A DNA stretch of 6,597 bases from an uncultured Christensenella sp. (GTDB lineage Bacteria > Bacillota > Clostridia > Christensenellales > Borkfalkiaceae). The stretch spans positions 3,132-9,728 of the forward strand of contig CAJUGP010000053.1 in the NCBI GenBank assembly GCA_910586365.1, read 5' to 3'. A model generated the notes under the pieces. That model saw nothing but the letters and a program-made list of their open reading frames with translations, was not told the origin of the DNA and did not search any database. The position numbers and the translations under genes are program-made. Numbering within the stretch: the stretch's first letter is position 1; each line of letters opens with the position of its first letter. Positions 1-6,538 of this stretch are shown here, piece by piece.

Positions 1-237
1 TATCCCCGGACTCAAAACGAGAATGTCGCATTTCTCGCACACCGCAGACAATTCTTCTTTGCTCACAGCATGGCAGCCGATCGCCGTAAGCGACTCGATC
101 GCCGCGCGCACGTTCTCGTCCTCTACGTCGTCGTAGATATAAACCTGCGCCGCGCCGTGCGTTTTTAAGTAACGCGCGCTCGCGCTGCCCGAGCGGGAAA
201 GCCCCGCGACCAAAAAACTCTGCCGTTCCAGTAACAT
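1..237 (-). CDS. murD: UDP-N-acetylmuramoyl-L-alanine--D-glutamate ligase, N-terminal fragment cut by window edge
   Basis: MurD is the cytoplasmic ATP-dependent ligase that adds D-glutamate to UDP-MurNAc-L-Ala. Only the first 79 codons are present and the frame is open to the window edge. The visible part is the start of the Rossmann-like UDP-binding domain: a hydrophobic strand followed by a glycine-rich loop (VAGLSRSGSASA, residues 10-21, matching the family's GLGxSGxAxA), and DILVLSPGI at residues 71-79, the SPG motif that ends this part of MurD. The ATG at 235-237 has AGGAGAGG just upstream, with GGAG 5 bases from the start. It follows mraY by 25 bases, as in Bacillus-type dcw clusters. 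The ATP-binding and C-terminal domains lie outside, so catalytic residues cannot be checked. The family call rests on the N-terminal motif plus position. Confidence 0.9.
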   Translation of the reverse strand, partial: MLLERQSFLVAGLSRSGSASARYLKTHGAAQVYIYDDVEDENVRAAIESLTAIGCHAVSKEELSAVCEKCDILVLSPGI

Positions 238-262
238 AACCTCTCCTTTTTCCGCAAAACGG

Positions 263-1216
263 TCAGATAAACGGAATCAGAAGCGTTGCCCCGCATATCG
301 CCGTCACGACGGAATAGGCGTAAACGATCTTTCCCTCGGTATACCCCAACTCCTGAAAATGGTGATGCACGGGAGCCATGAGAAAAACGCGTTTGCCTGT
401 TTTTTTATAATATATTACTTGTAGCATGACGGATATGCTTGAAACGACAAAGGTTATTCCCACAATCGGGATCACGAGCGCGTTTCCCGAAAACAACGCG
501 ACGCAAGCGGCGAATCCGCCGAGCGAAAGCGAACCCGTATCGCCCATAAACACGCTCGCGCGGTTGGTGTTAAATACGAGATAAGCGAGCAGCGCGCCCG
601 TTAAACAGTACGAAAGCAATGCAAGCGAGCCTTCCGCCTGTTGGAAACCGAGCAGCGCCGCAAGGAAGAAAAAGAAGACCGCGCTCACCGAACCGGCAAG
701 CCCGTCCAGCCCGTCGGTTAGATTGACGCTGTTTACGGTGGCGAGAAAGACGAAAACGCCGAGCGGCAGCATGCCCCACCCGATATCGACCGAAAAATCC
801 GTGTAGGGAATGCGCAGCACGGTCAGTCCCGAAAGGCAGCAGAAAACCGACGCCAATACGGCGACGCCCGTCTGGAAAATAATTTTTTGATACGGTCGCA
901 GACCGAGGTTGTCCCGACGGCGTTTTTTGAGCAAATCGTCCAAAAAACCGACTAAAAGATACCCCAGCCCCACGGCAAGCGATACCGCGAACGCGCGGTT
1001 GGAAAAGCCGCAGGCAACCGCCGCCACGATGCAGGCGGCAAGAATAAAGGCAAGCCCGCCCATCGTCGGCGTGCCGCCTTTCGTTTTATGTTCTTTTACG
1101 TACGAGAGGATATTCTGCCCCGCGCCCAATTTCTTCAAAAGAGGAATGAGCGCCGCGCAAAACAAAAAGGACAGCGTAAAAGAAGCGAGAATACAGATCA
1201 AAACAGGTTTCGTCAT
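263..1216 (-). CDS. mraY: Phospho-N-acetylmuramoyl-pentapeptide transferase (lipid I synthase)
   Basis: MraY is the integral membrane enzyme that moves phospho-MurNAc-pentapeptide from UDP to undecaprenyl phosphate, giving lipid I and UMP. The 317-residue protein is a chain of hydrophobic segments consistent with the family's ten membrane helices, and its length suits Gram-positive MraY (E. coli has 360). Family motifs appear in order: KTKGGTPTMGG at 44-54, the acidic pair D93-D94 in FLDDLLK, NLTDGLDG at 165-172, MGDTGSLSLGG at 224-234 and the histidine triad APVHHHF at 281-287. The three aspartate motifs and the histidine loop form the Mg2+/uridine site in known MraY structures. The ATG at 1214-1216 overlaps the murE stop as ATGA. 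No clear Shine-Dalgarno precedes it, so translation is probably coupled to murE. No key residue appears missing. Confidence 0.97.
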   Translation of the reverse strand: MTKPVLICILASFTLSFLFCAALIPLLKKLGAGQNILSYVKEHKTKGGTPTMGGLAFILAACIVAAVACGFSNRAFAVSLAVGLGYLLVGFLDDLLKKRRRDNLGLRPYQKIIFQTGVAVLASVFCCLSGLTVLRIPYTDFSVDIGWGMLPLGVFVFLATVNSVNLTDGLDGLAGSVSAVFFFFLAALLGFQQAEGSLALLSYCLTGALLAYLVFNTNRASVFMGDTGSLSLGGFAACVALFSGNALVIPIVGITFVVSSISVMLQVIYYKKTGKRVFLMAPVHHHFQELGYTEGKIVYAYSVVTAICGATLLIPFI

Positions 1217-2640
1217 TTTTGCGTTCCGAGAATAGACTTTATCACATCTTTGTCGTTATAGTCGTATTTTATACCCATAACCTCGCGGTAAGTTTCCCCG
1301 CCCTTGCCCGCAAGCAGCAAAACGTCGCCTTTTTGCAGCAGAGAAAGCGCGTAAGCGATCGCTCGTTCGCGCTCCTCGATCACAACGTATTTTTCCGATA
1401 CCGTGCGGAAACCCGCTTCGATCTGCGCCAAAATCGCCATCGGGTCTTCGTAGCGCGGATTATCCGAGGTCAGCACGGCAAAATCGGAAAGACGCGCCGC
1501 CGTCGCGCCCATGACGGGGCGTTTTTCCCTGTCGCGGTTCCCCCCGCAGCCGAACAGCACGATGAGCCGCCCCGACGCAAACGGACGAAGCGCCGAAAGC
1601 GATTTTTCCAACCCGTCGCCCGTATGCGCGAAGTCGACGAATACCGTTCCGCCGTTATACGTTGCAACGCGTTCGAGCCTGCCCTCCACGCGCGTCGATT
1701 TCAAGCCGCGCGAGATTGCGGCAAGACTTACCCCCAGCCGCTGCGCCGCCGCGCCTGCCGCCAAGGCGTTATAGAGATTATGCCGCCCCGTGAGCGAAAG
1801 CTCAACCTCGCAGATTTCGTCGTTGAGGTTAAACACCGAACGGCTGCCCGTAACGTCCTCGTGCTGGGGAAGGGCGAAACAGTCGGCGGGATTATCCAGC
1901 CCGTACGTAACGCAGGGTGCGCCGCATGCGCTCAGCTCGCGCGTAAAATCGTCGTCGGCATTCAGAACGGCGCACTTCGTCCGCCGGAAAAGCAGCTTCT
2001 TCGCCGCGCCGTACGTTTTCATATCCCCGAAAAAATCGAGGTGATCGCGCGTCAGATTGGTAAAAATCGCCGCTTCGTACACGATCGGGCATTCCTTTTT
2101 GAGCGCGAGCGCGTGCGCCGAACATTCCATCGCAACGATTTTCGTTCCGCAGCGCTTCATATCGGCAAGCAGCGAAAACAGCGCAACGGGATCGGGCGTG
2201 GTGAGCGTAGGCGGAAGCACGGTATCGCCGTACGAAGCGCCGAGCGTGCCGATCAAGCCCACGTTCTCCCCTTCTGCGCGCAGAATATCGCGCAGCATGT
2301 GGCTGACCGTCGTTTTTCCGTTCGTCCCCGTCACGCCGACGATTTTCAAGTCCCGTTCGGGGTGCCCGTAAAACGCGGCGGCGCTTTTTGCCATCGCTTC
2401 GCGCCCGTCGGGAACGATGAGCTGCGGCACGTCAAGGTCGAGTTCGCGCTCGCACAGAAAAGCGTTCACGCCGCGCGCCGCCGCTTCCGCCGCATAATCG
2501 TGCAGATCCTCGCTCGTGCCGCGGTAACAGAAAAACAAATCCCCTTCCCCCGCAACGCGGCTGTCGCCGATGAGCGCGGAGATTTCCGCGTCCCTCGTCA
2601 TCCGTCCGCCCGTTTCTTTTGCTAATTCCGATAATTTCAT
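1213..2640 (-). CDS. murE: UDP-MurNAc-L-Ala-D-Glu ligase, meso-diaminopimelate-adding type
   Basis: MurE is the cytoplasmic Mur ligase that adds the third stem-peptide residue using ATP. The 475-residue protein has the full three-domain layout: an N-terminal UDP-substrate domain (about 1-98), a central ATPase domain with P-loop GVTGTNGKTT (102-111), TTPDP (147-151), TNLTRDHLDFFG (194-205) and the probable carbamylated lysine K214 in AAKKLLF, then a C-terminal domain with GRHNLYNALAA (285-295), FGCGGNRDREKRP (363-375) and SDNPR (392-396). DNPR is the signature for meso-diaminopimelate; lysine-adding enzymes differ there. The ligand-contact motif usually written GKGHE reads GKGGE (445-449): its glycine and glutamate remain but the histidine is glycine. 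MECSAHAL (171-178) and AHTGDGLE (338-345) also deviate slightly from the common MEVSSHAL and AHTPDxLE. The start at 2638-2640 follows the PBP stop by one base, with GGAGG inside the PBP's last codons, 6 bases upstream. Confidence 0.96.
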   Translation of the reverse strand: MKLSELAKETGGRMTRDAEISALIGDSRVAGEGDLFFCYRGTSEDLHDYAAEAAARGVNAFLCERELDLDVPQLIVPDGREAMAKSAAAFYGHPERDLKIVGVTGTNGKTTVSHMLRDILRAEGENVGLIGTLGASYGDTVLPPTLTTPDPVALFSLLADMKRCGTKIVAMECSAHALALKKECPIVYEAAIFTNLTRDHLDFFGDMKTYGAAKKLLFRRTKCAVLNADDDFTRELSACGAPCVTYGLDNPADCFALPQHEDVTGSRSVFNLNDEICEVELSLTGRHNLYNALAAGAAAQRLGVSLAAISRGLKSTRVEGRLERVATYNGGTVFVDFAHTGDGLEKSLSALRPFASGRLIVLFGCGGNRDREKRPVMGATAARLSDFAVLTSDNPRYEDPMAILAQIEAGFRTVSEKYVVIEERERAIAYALSLLQKGDVLLLAGKGGETYREVMGIKYDYNDKDVIKSILGTQK

Positions 2641-2641
2641 G

Positions 2642-4330
2642 TTAATCCTCCCCGACGGGCGGAATCTGCATGATTCCGATAATGCCCTCGAAAATTTCTT
2701 TGGCGCAAGGCGCCGCCACCGTACTGCCGTAATAACTGCCCTGCGGCTCGTCCACGATCACGAGCGCAAGATATTTGGGCGCGTCGGCAGGAAAATAACC
2801 GATAAACGAAGAGATATATTTTCCTTCCGCGATCACGCCGTTTTCGTATTTCTGCGCCGTACCCGTTTTCCCCGCCACGCGGTAGCCCTCGACGTACGCC
2901 TTTTTTCCGCTGCCGTCGCGCACCACCCCTTCGAGCATGGAAGAGAGAATGGCAGAAGCCTCCTCGCTCACCGTACGCGCAAGCAGCTTTTTATCGAGTT
3001 TTTCGCGCACGTAATTGTCGTCGGAATAGATCTGCGAAACCAAACGGGGCGCATAATAATATCCGCCGTTTACCGCCGAAGCGCACGCGCAGGCAAGCTG
3101 CAGCGGCGTGACTGCGATCGTTTGTCCGAAACCGATACGGGCAAGCTCGCTGTTTTTGACCGATCCTTCCGGCAAAAGCATGCCGATCGCCTCGCCCGAA
3201 AAATCGATCCCGCTTGCCCGTCCGAAACGGAACGATTGCAGATAATCGTAAAATTTTTCGGTGCCGAGCGCAAGCGCGATATCCACGAAACAGGGGTTGC
3301 AGCTGTTGTTGAGCGCTTCCGCGAGCGTTTGGTTGGAATGCTTGCCGTTCGCGTGATCGGACCAGCAACTGATCTTCGAGCCTTCGATCGTGCGCGTGCG
3401 CGCCGAGTTAAACACGTACTTCGTAGAAAAGGCGTTGGAATTACCGTTCAGATATTCCTGTATGTTCGCGGCGGCGGTGACGATCTTGAACGTAGACCCC
3501 GGCTCGTAGATATCGCAAACGACGCTGTTGCGCGAAAGCGCGTTCAAAACGCCGATGTCGTCGCGCGGAATATCGTTGAGATCATAAGACGGCAGATTGA
3601 CCATGGCAAGCACGGAGAAATCGTTGGGATCGAGCACGATGCAGCGCGCCGCCTTGGCGTTGCTGCTTTCCATGGCGCGCCGCATGACCTCTTCGGCAAA
3701 CGACTGAATGCGGTAATCGATGGTCAGCGAAACGTTCAGCCCGTCCGTCGCGGGAAGATAGGCGGCGGGCGCGCCTTCGATGCCTACGCCGACCAAATCG
3801 GTTTCAAACAGAATTTCGCCGTTTTCCCCCGCCAAAAATTTATTGTAATACTGTTCGACGCCCGTCGTTCCCGATTGATCGTACGAGGTAAACCCGAGCA
3901 CCTGCGACGCCAATTCCCCGTACGGATAAATGCGGGTGTTGTCGCGCGAATAATAAATGCCCGAAAGGTCAAGCCCTTCGATCTTCCGCACGGTATCCTT
4001 GTCCGTTTTTTTGGCGACTAAAATTTCCGATTTACTCTTGTCCGACAGTTTTTGGTACAAGGTTTCGTAAGAAACGTTCAGCAAAGCGGAAAGCGTCTGT
4101 GCTTCCCCCTCGGCGTCCTTTACGGCATTGGCGCGCGCATATACGCTGTACGCGCTCTGGTTTCCCGCGAGCAAGACGCCGTTCCGATCGAAAATTTTAC
4201 CGCGGTTGGCGGTAACGGGGATTTCGCGCGTCCATTGATCGACCGCTCTGTAGATCAATTCCTGCTCCCAAATCGCCTGAATATAGAACAGCCGCGCAAG
4301 AAAAAGGCAAAAAAGAAAGGTTATCGCCAA
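2642..4330 (-). CDS. ftsI: Class B penicillin-binding protein, peptidoglycan DD-transpeptidase (FtsI/PBP2B/SpoVD family)
   Basis: A membrane-anchored transpeptidase that cross-links septal (or spore cortex) peptidoglycan and is acylated by beta-lactams. Numbering from the TTG at 4328-4330 gives 562 residues: a membrane anchor (about 1-20), the dimerisation/pedestal region with RGKIFDRNG (43-51), and a transpeptidase domain with all three active-site motifs, STFK (serine 279, lysine 282), SCN (343-345) and KTGTAQ (488-493). The protein ends 69 residues after KTGTAQ, so the C-terminal PASTA domains of B. subtilis PBP2B and SpoVD are absent. TTG at 4330 is the first conventional start in this frame, but it cuts off the basic flank of the anchor and lacks a well-spaced Shine-Dalgarno. 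The real start is probably the ATA at 4391-4393 or ATC at 4394-4396, giving 583-584 residues (see next entries). The position after ftsL favours a divisional role; a sporulation role like SpoVD cannot be excluded, so the symbol is provisional. Confidence 0.93.
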   Translation of the reverse strand: MAITFLFCLFLARLFYIQAIWEQELIYRAVDQWTREIPVTANRGKIFDRNGVLLAGNQSAYSVYARANAVKDAEGEAQTLSALLNVSYETLYQKLSDKSKSEILVAKKTDKDTVRKIEGLDLSGIYYSRDNTRIYPYGELASQVLGFTSYDQSGTTGVEQYYNKFLAGENGEILFETDLVGVGIEGAPAAYLPATDGLNVSLTIDYRIQSFAEEVMRRAMESSNAKAARCIVLDPNDFSVLAMVNLPSYDLNDIPRDDIGVLNALSRNSVVCDIYEPGSTFKIVTAAANIQEYLNGNSNAFSTKYVFNSARTRTIEGSKISCWSDHANGKHSNQTLAEALNNSCNPCFVDIALALGTEKFYDYLQSFRFGRASGIDFSGEAIGMLLPEGSVKNSELARIGFGQTIAVTPLQLACACASAVNGGYYYAPRLVSQIYSDDNYVREKLDKKLLARTVSEEASAILSSMLEGVVRDGSGKKAYVEGYRVAGKTGTAQKYENGVIAEGKYISSFIGYFPADAPKYLALVIVDEPQGSYYGSTVAAPCAKEIFEGIIGIMQIPPVGED

Positions 4331-4396
4331 ACCGATGGCAAATAACCTCTTTCGTATGACAGATATGGAGTAATCCCCTGTCCTTTTTTTTATGAT
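4331..4396 (-). other. Probable N-terminal extension of the penicillin-binding protein with a non-AUG start
   Basis: The PBP frame stays open upstream of the TTG at 4330. Translated from the ATA at 4391-4393, these codons add KKRTGDYSISVIRKRLFAIG directly before LAITFLFCLFLARLFYIQ. That is a basic cytoplasmic tail followed by a complete membrane anchor, and VIRKRL closely resembles the VRKRL just before the anchor of B. subtilis SpoVD as I recall it. There is no in-frame ATG, GTG or TTG here. Candidate starts are AUC (4394-4396) and AUA (4391-4393), 5 and 8 bases from a perfect GGAGG. A base error that destroyed an ATG is the main alternative. That the segment is translated is well supported; which codon starts it is not. 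Confidence 0.7.
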
Positions 4397-4400
4397 ATTG

Positions 4401-4406
4401 TCCTCC
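4401..4406 (-). promoter_or_regulatory. Strong Shine-Dalgarno that places the penicillin-binding protein start upstream of TTG 4330
   Basis: The minus strand reads GGAGGA here, inside the gap after the ftsL stop (4416-4418). The only codons at a workable distance are non-AUG: ATC 5 bases and ATA 8 bases downstream of GGAGG. The TTG at 4330 lies 71 bases away. Every other well-spaced start in the cluster has a GGAG-type site, so this one most likely serves the PBP. Confidence 0.75.
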
Positions 4407-4415
4407 GAATATTTA

Positions 4416-5114
4416 TTACGGACGCTGCATTCCGACCGATTCCGCCCATTCGTTGATGGAATCGACGTTCGTGATCTCTTCGATCGACTGACGAATGGTC
4501 TGCGCCTGCGCTTTCAAATCGTTGACGACGGCTTGCTTATCCGCAATATCCGCATTGATCGAATTGATGATCGCCGTATTGATGCAAATGAGCGCGATGA
4601 CGAGCACGATCGCCGCGGCGACCGCCGCAAGCACAACTTTGGCGCGCGTGGAAAGCGAAGAGAAGAACCCTTGCTCCGTTTCGGTGCGCGTATTGAGCGA
4701 CGCCATCGTTCTGGGCGTGGGACGCGCGTCCGCGTCGTCCGAATCGGGAAGAATGACGGGCGCGGGCGCAACCGTCGGCGCGGCGGGGACGGCGGCAACC
4801 GCCTCGGGCGCGGAGATCGTGCTTACCAGCTCGCCGTTTTTGATGGCGACATCCTCAAACAGATTGCGATGCGTTAAGGGCGCCGGATGCGCGTGATATT
4901 CGGCAATGCGCCGCGCGGCGCTCGGAATTTCAACGGGTTCCGCGTTTCCCTGCGGTTTTTCGGGCGCTGTTTCCACCAAAACGTCGCTTTCGGACTTTCC
5001 GAAATACAAAACCTTGCGGTACTCCTCCATGCGTGCGTTGTGCACCCACTCGGGATCGCTGCTATTCGTAAATTCAGGCTGACCCTTGGTATTTCTCTCA
5101 ATTGTCGTAGCCAT
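4416..5114 (-). CDS. ftsL: FtsL-like divisome protein with an unusually long cytoplasmic N-terminus
   Basis: FtsL is a small single-pass protein that joins FtsB/DivIC and FtsQ/DivIB and helps activate the septal synthase. The 232-residue protein has the right topology: a hydrophilic N-terminus, one membrane segment at about 159-180 (KVVLAAVAAAIVLVIALICI), then an external helix likely to form a coiled coil at about 183-217, ending NEWAESVGMQRP. That ending matches the usual FtsL close (a small helix, then LGM and a proline). Odd is the cytoplasmic part: about 158 residues, where FtsL usually has a few tens (B. subtilis FtsL is about 117 residues in total). It contains NARMEEYRKVLYFG (26-39), ARRIAEYHAH (67-76), an LFEDVAIKNGELV segment (85-97), an Ala/Pro-rich linker (102-123) and an acidic patch (124-129). 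Start ATG 5112-5114 has GGAG 7 bases upstream. Sequence similarity to FtsL is weak; the call rests on topology, the C-terminus and its place between rsmH and the PBP gene. Confidence 0.8.
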   Translation of the reverse strand: MATTIERNTKGQPEFTNSSDPEWVHNARMEEYRKVLYFGKSESDVLVETAPEKPQGNAEPVEIPSAARRIAEYHAHPAPLTHRNLFEDVAIKNGELVSTISAPEAVAAVPAAPTVAPAPVILPDSDDADARPTPRTMASLNTRTETEQGFFSSLSTRAKVVLAAVAAAIVLVIALICINTAIINSINADIADKQAVVNDLKAQAQTIRQSIEEITNVDSINEWAESVGMQRP

Positions 5115-5151
5115 CTTTCCTCTCCTTATATCTATTCGGCTAAAACCGCGT

Positions 5152-6090
5152 TCATGTTATTTTTTCGATAATTCTCAATTTTGCGCTCTTGCTGCGCGAA
5201 TTTTCGCGTAATTCTTCTTCGCCTGCCGTAATCGGCTGTTTTCCGACCGGCTTTCCCTGTTCCTTCCGTCCGCACACGCAAACGGGAAAATTTTTCGGAC
5301 AGGTGCAGCCCGTACACAGATCGCGGAAAACTTGCTTCACGATTCTGTCTTCGAGCGAATGGAAGGTGATCACGCAACCTCTTCCGCCCTTTTTGAGCCG
5401 TTTTACCAGCCCTTCCACGCATTCGCCCAAGCCGCCCAGCTCTTCGTTTACCTCGATCCTGATCGCTTGGAACGTCTTTTTCGCACACGCCGAATAGCGG
5501 TATTTGGCGGGAACGCTCCGTTCCACGACGGCATTGAGCTGTCCGCAGGTAACGATTTCCTGCTTTTCCCGTTCTTTTACGATATTCGCGGCGATCGTAC
5601 GGGCAAAACTCTCTTCGCCGTATTCCCAAAGAAGTCTTTTCAGCGCTTCCTCGGAATAAGTATTCACGATTTCCTTTGCGTCCCGTTTCTGCCGCGTATC
5701 CATTCGCATGTCGAGCGGCGCATCGGGTTTAGTATAGGCAAATCCCCTTTCCTCGGTGTCGATTTGGTGACTGCTGATCCCTAAATCGAGTAAAAATCCG
5801 TTTAATTCGCTCACGCCCGCCTGTTCCAACACGTCGGCGAAGTTCTTGTAATCGCTGCGATAGATCTGAAACCGTTCCGCGAACGGGGCAAGTCTTTTTT
5901 TCGATTCCTCGATCGCTTCGCCGTCTTTATCGGTCGCAACGAGCCGCACGGCGGAATTGCTTTCGAGTACGGCGCAGGCATGATTGCCGCCCCCGCACGT
6001 TCCGTCGAAAAAAACTCCTTCGGAAACGTTTTTCACGTTTAGCCCGTCGAGCGTTTCCTGCAATAAGACGGGGCGGTGGTAGGCGCTCAC
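5152..6090 (-). CDS. rsmH: 16S rRNA (cytosine-1402-N4)-methyltransferase RsmH (MraW)
   Basis: RsmH uses S-adenosylmethionine to methylate N4 of C1402 in the 16S rRNA P site. The 312-residue protein starts with the family hallmark YHRPVLLQETLDGL. A longer frame exists upstream from an ATG at 6168, but it would put 26 unrelated residues inside mraZ, so I chose the GTG at 6088-6090. Motifs: SAM-binding FFDGTCGGGNHA (27-38), LLDLGISSHQID (100-111), ERGFAYTKPDAPLDMRMD (114-131), TFQAIRIEVNEEL (206-218), ITFHSLEDRIVKQ (241-253) and a C-terminus with SRSKSAKLRIIEK (298-310). A cysteine cluster (C259, C262, C264, C271, C273), common in clostridial RsmH, could bind a metal. The GTG shares GTGA with the mraZ stop and has no good Shine-Dalgarno, so coupled translation is likely. 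The usual SSPQ reads SSHQ here. All core motifs are intact. Confidence 0.96.
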   Translation of the reverse strand: MSAYHRPVLLQETLDGLNVKNVSEGVFFDGTCGGGNHACAVLESNSAVRLVATDKDGEAIEESKKRLAPFAERFQIYRSDYKNFADVLEQAGVSELNGFLLDLGISSHQIDTEERGFAYTKPDAPLDMRMDTRQKRDAKEIVNTYSEEALKRLLWEYGEESFARTIAANIVKEREKQEIVTCGQLNAVVERSVPAKYRYSACAKKTFQAIRIEVNEELGGLGECVEGLVKRLKKGGRGCVITFHSLEDRIVKQVFRDLCTGCTCPKNFPVCVCGRKEQGKPVGKQPITAGEEELRENSRSKSAKLRIIEKIT

Positions 6091-6533
6091 GAGAAGAAAC
6101 CGACTTCCGTATACGCCGCCTTGACCGTCATATCCGACTCGTATTCGTCGAGCTTGTCGACCTTCCATATTTCGATATGGTCTTCCGCGCCGAACGTAAT
6201 GAGTTCCCGATCGCCCTTTTTCAGTTGCATATGCTCGCGGAGCGTGGGCGAAATGGTGATACGGTTTTGCTGGTCTTCCTTGATCTCATCCTCTACCGAA
6301 CGGAGGATGCGGCGCATCGCTTTCATTTTAAGAGGATCGCCGCCGCTCTCGCGGACCTTGCGCATCATGTTCTGGACGCGTTCGTCCCACGATTCGCGCG
6401 GATAAACGGAAATGCACGGCTGATCCCCGGCGACGAACACAAAATCGTTGCCGAGCGCGGTTTTGAATTTGACAGGAATTCTGATTCTGTATTTGTCGTC
6501 TACCTGATGATAGACCGAACTGCTGAATACCAT
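6087..6533 (-). CDS. mraZ: Transcriptional regulator MraZ
   Basis: MraZ is a DNA-binding protein, ring-shaped in known structures, with two AbrB/SpoVT-like (swapped-hairpin) domains; in E. coli and some other bacteria it regulates its own dcw operon. The 148-residue protein (family usually near 140-150) shows both DxxxR motifs: D12-R16 in VDDKYRIRIP and D87-R91 in DQQNRITISP. FVFVAGDQPCISVYP (31-45) and ITFGAEDHIEIWKVDKLDEY (112-131) match the family's two conserved strands. The glycine usual before each motif arginine is Y15 and N90 here. The ATG at 6531-6533 has only a modest GGAG at 6545-6548, 11 bases away. It is the first gene after a strong promoter and overlaps rsmH by four bases, as expected for an autoregulator heading the operon. 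Confidence 0.95.
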   Translation of the reverse strand: MVFSSSVYHQVDDKYRIRIPVKFKTALGNDFVFVAGDQPCISVYPRESWDERVQNMMRKVRESGGDPLKMKAMRRILRSVEDEIKEDQQNRITISPTLREHMQLKKGDRELITFGAEDHIEIWKVDKLDEYESDMTVKAAYTEVGFFS

Positions 6534-6538
6534 ATTAA

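Noticed and set aside
1219..2625. 468-codon open frame on the plus strand antisense to murE
   Set aside because: It mirrors murE's codon bias (few TTA, CTA and TCA codons give few antisense stops). The product is Arg- and His-rich with no recognisable domain, and murE is plainly the real gene.
2570..4021. 483-codon open frame on the plus strand antisense to the penicillin-binding protein gene
   Set aside because: Same effect of GC-rich third positions; low-complexity basic product, no family motif.
4392..4877. 161-codon plus-strand frame antisense to the ftsL-like gene
   Set aside because: Asp/Arg repeats typical of an antisense shadow; the minus-strand frame has a ribosome binding site and FtsL topology.
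5115..5151. Internal promoter in the rsmH-ftsL gap
   Set aside because: An A/T-rich stretch is present, but no convincing -35 and -10 pair; the gap is explained by the ftsL ribosome binding site.
5132..5629. 165-codon minus-strand frame overlapping the 3' half of rsmH
   Set aside because: An alternative frame of rsmH, whose own frame contains conserved motifs across the same stretch.
6091..6168. 26-residue N-terminal extension of RsmH from an ATG at 6168
   Set aside because: It lies inside mraZ, does not resemble RsmH, and the family N-terminus begins at the GTG at 6090.
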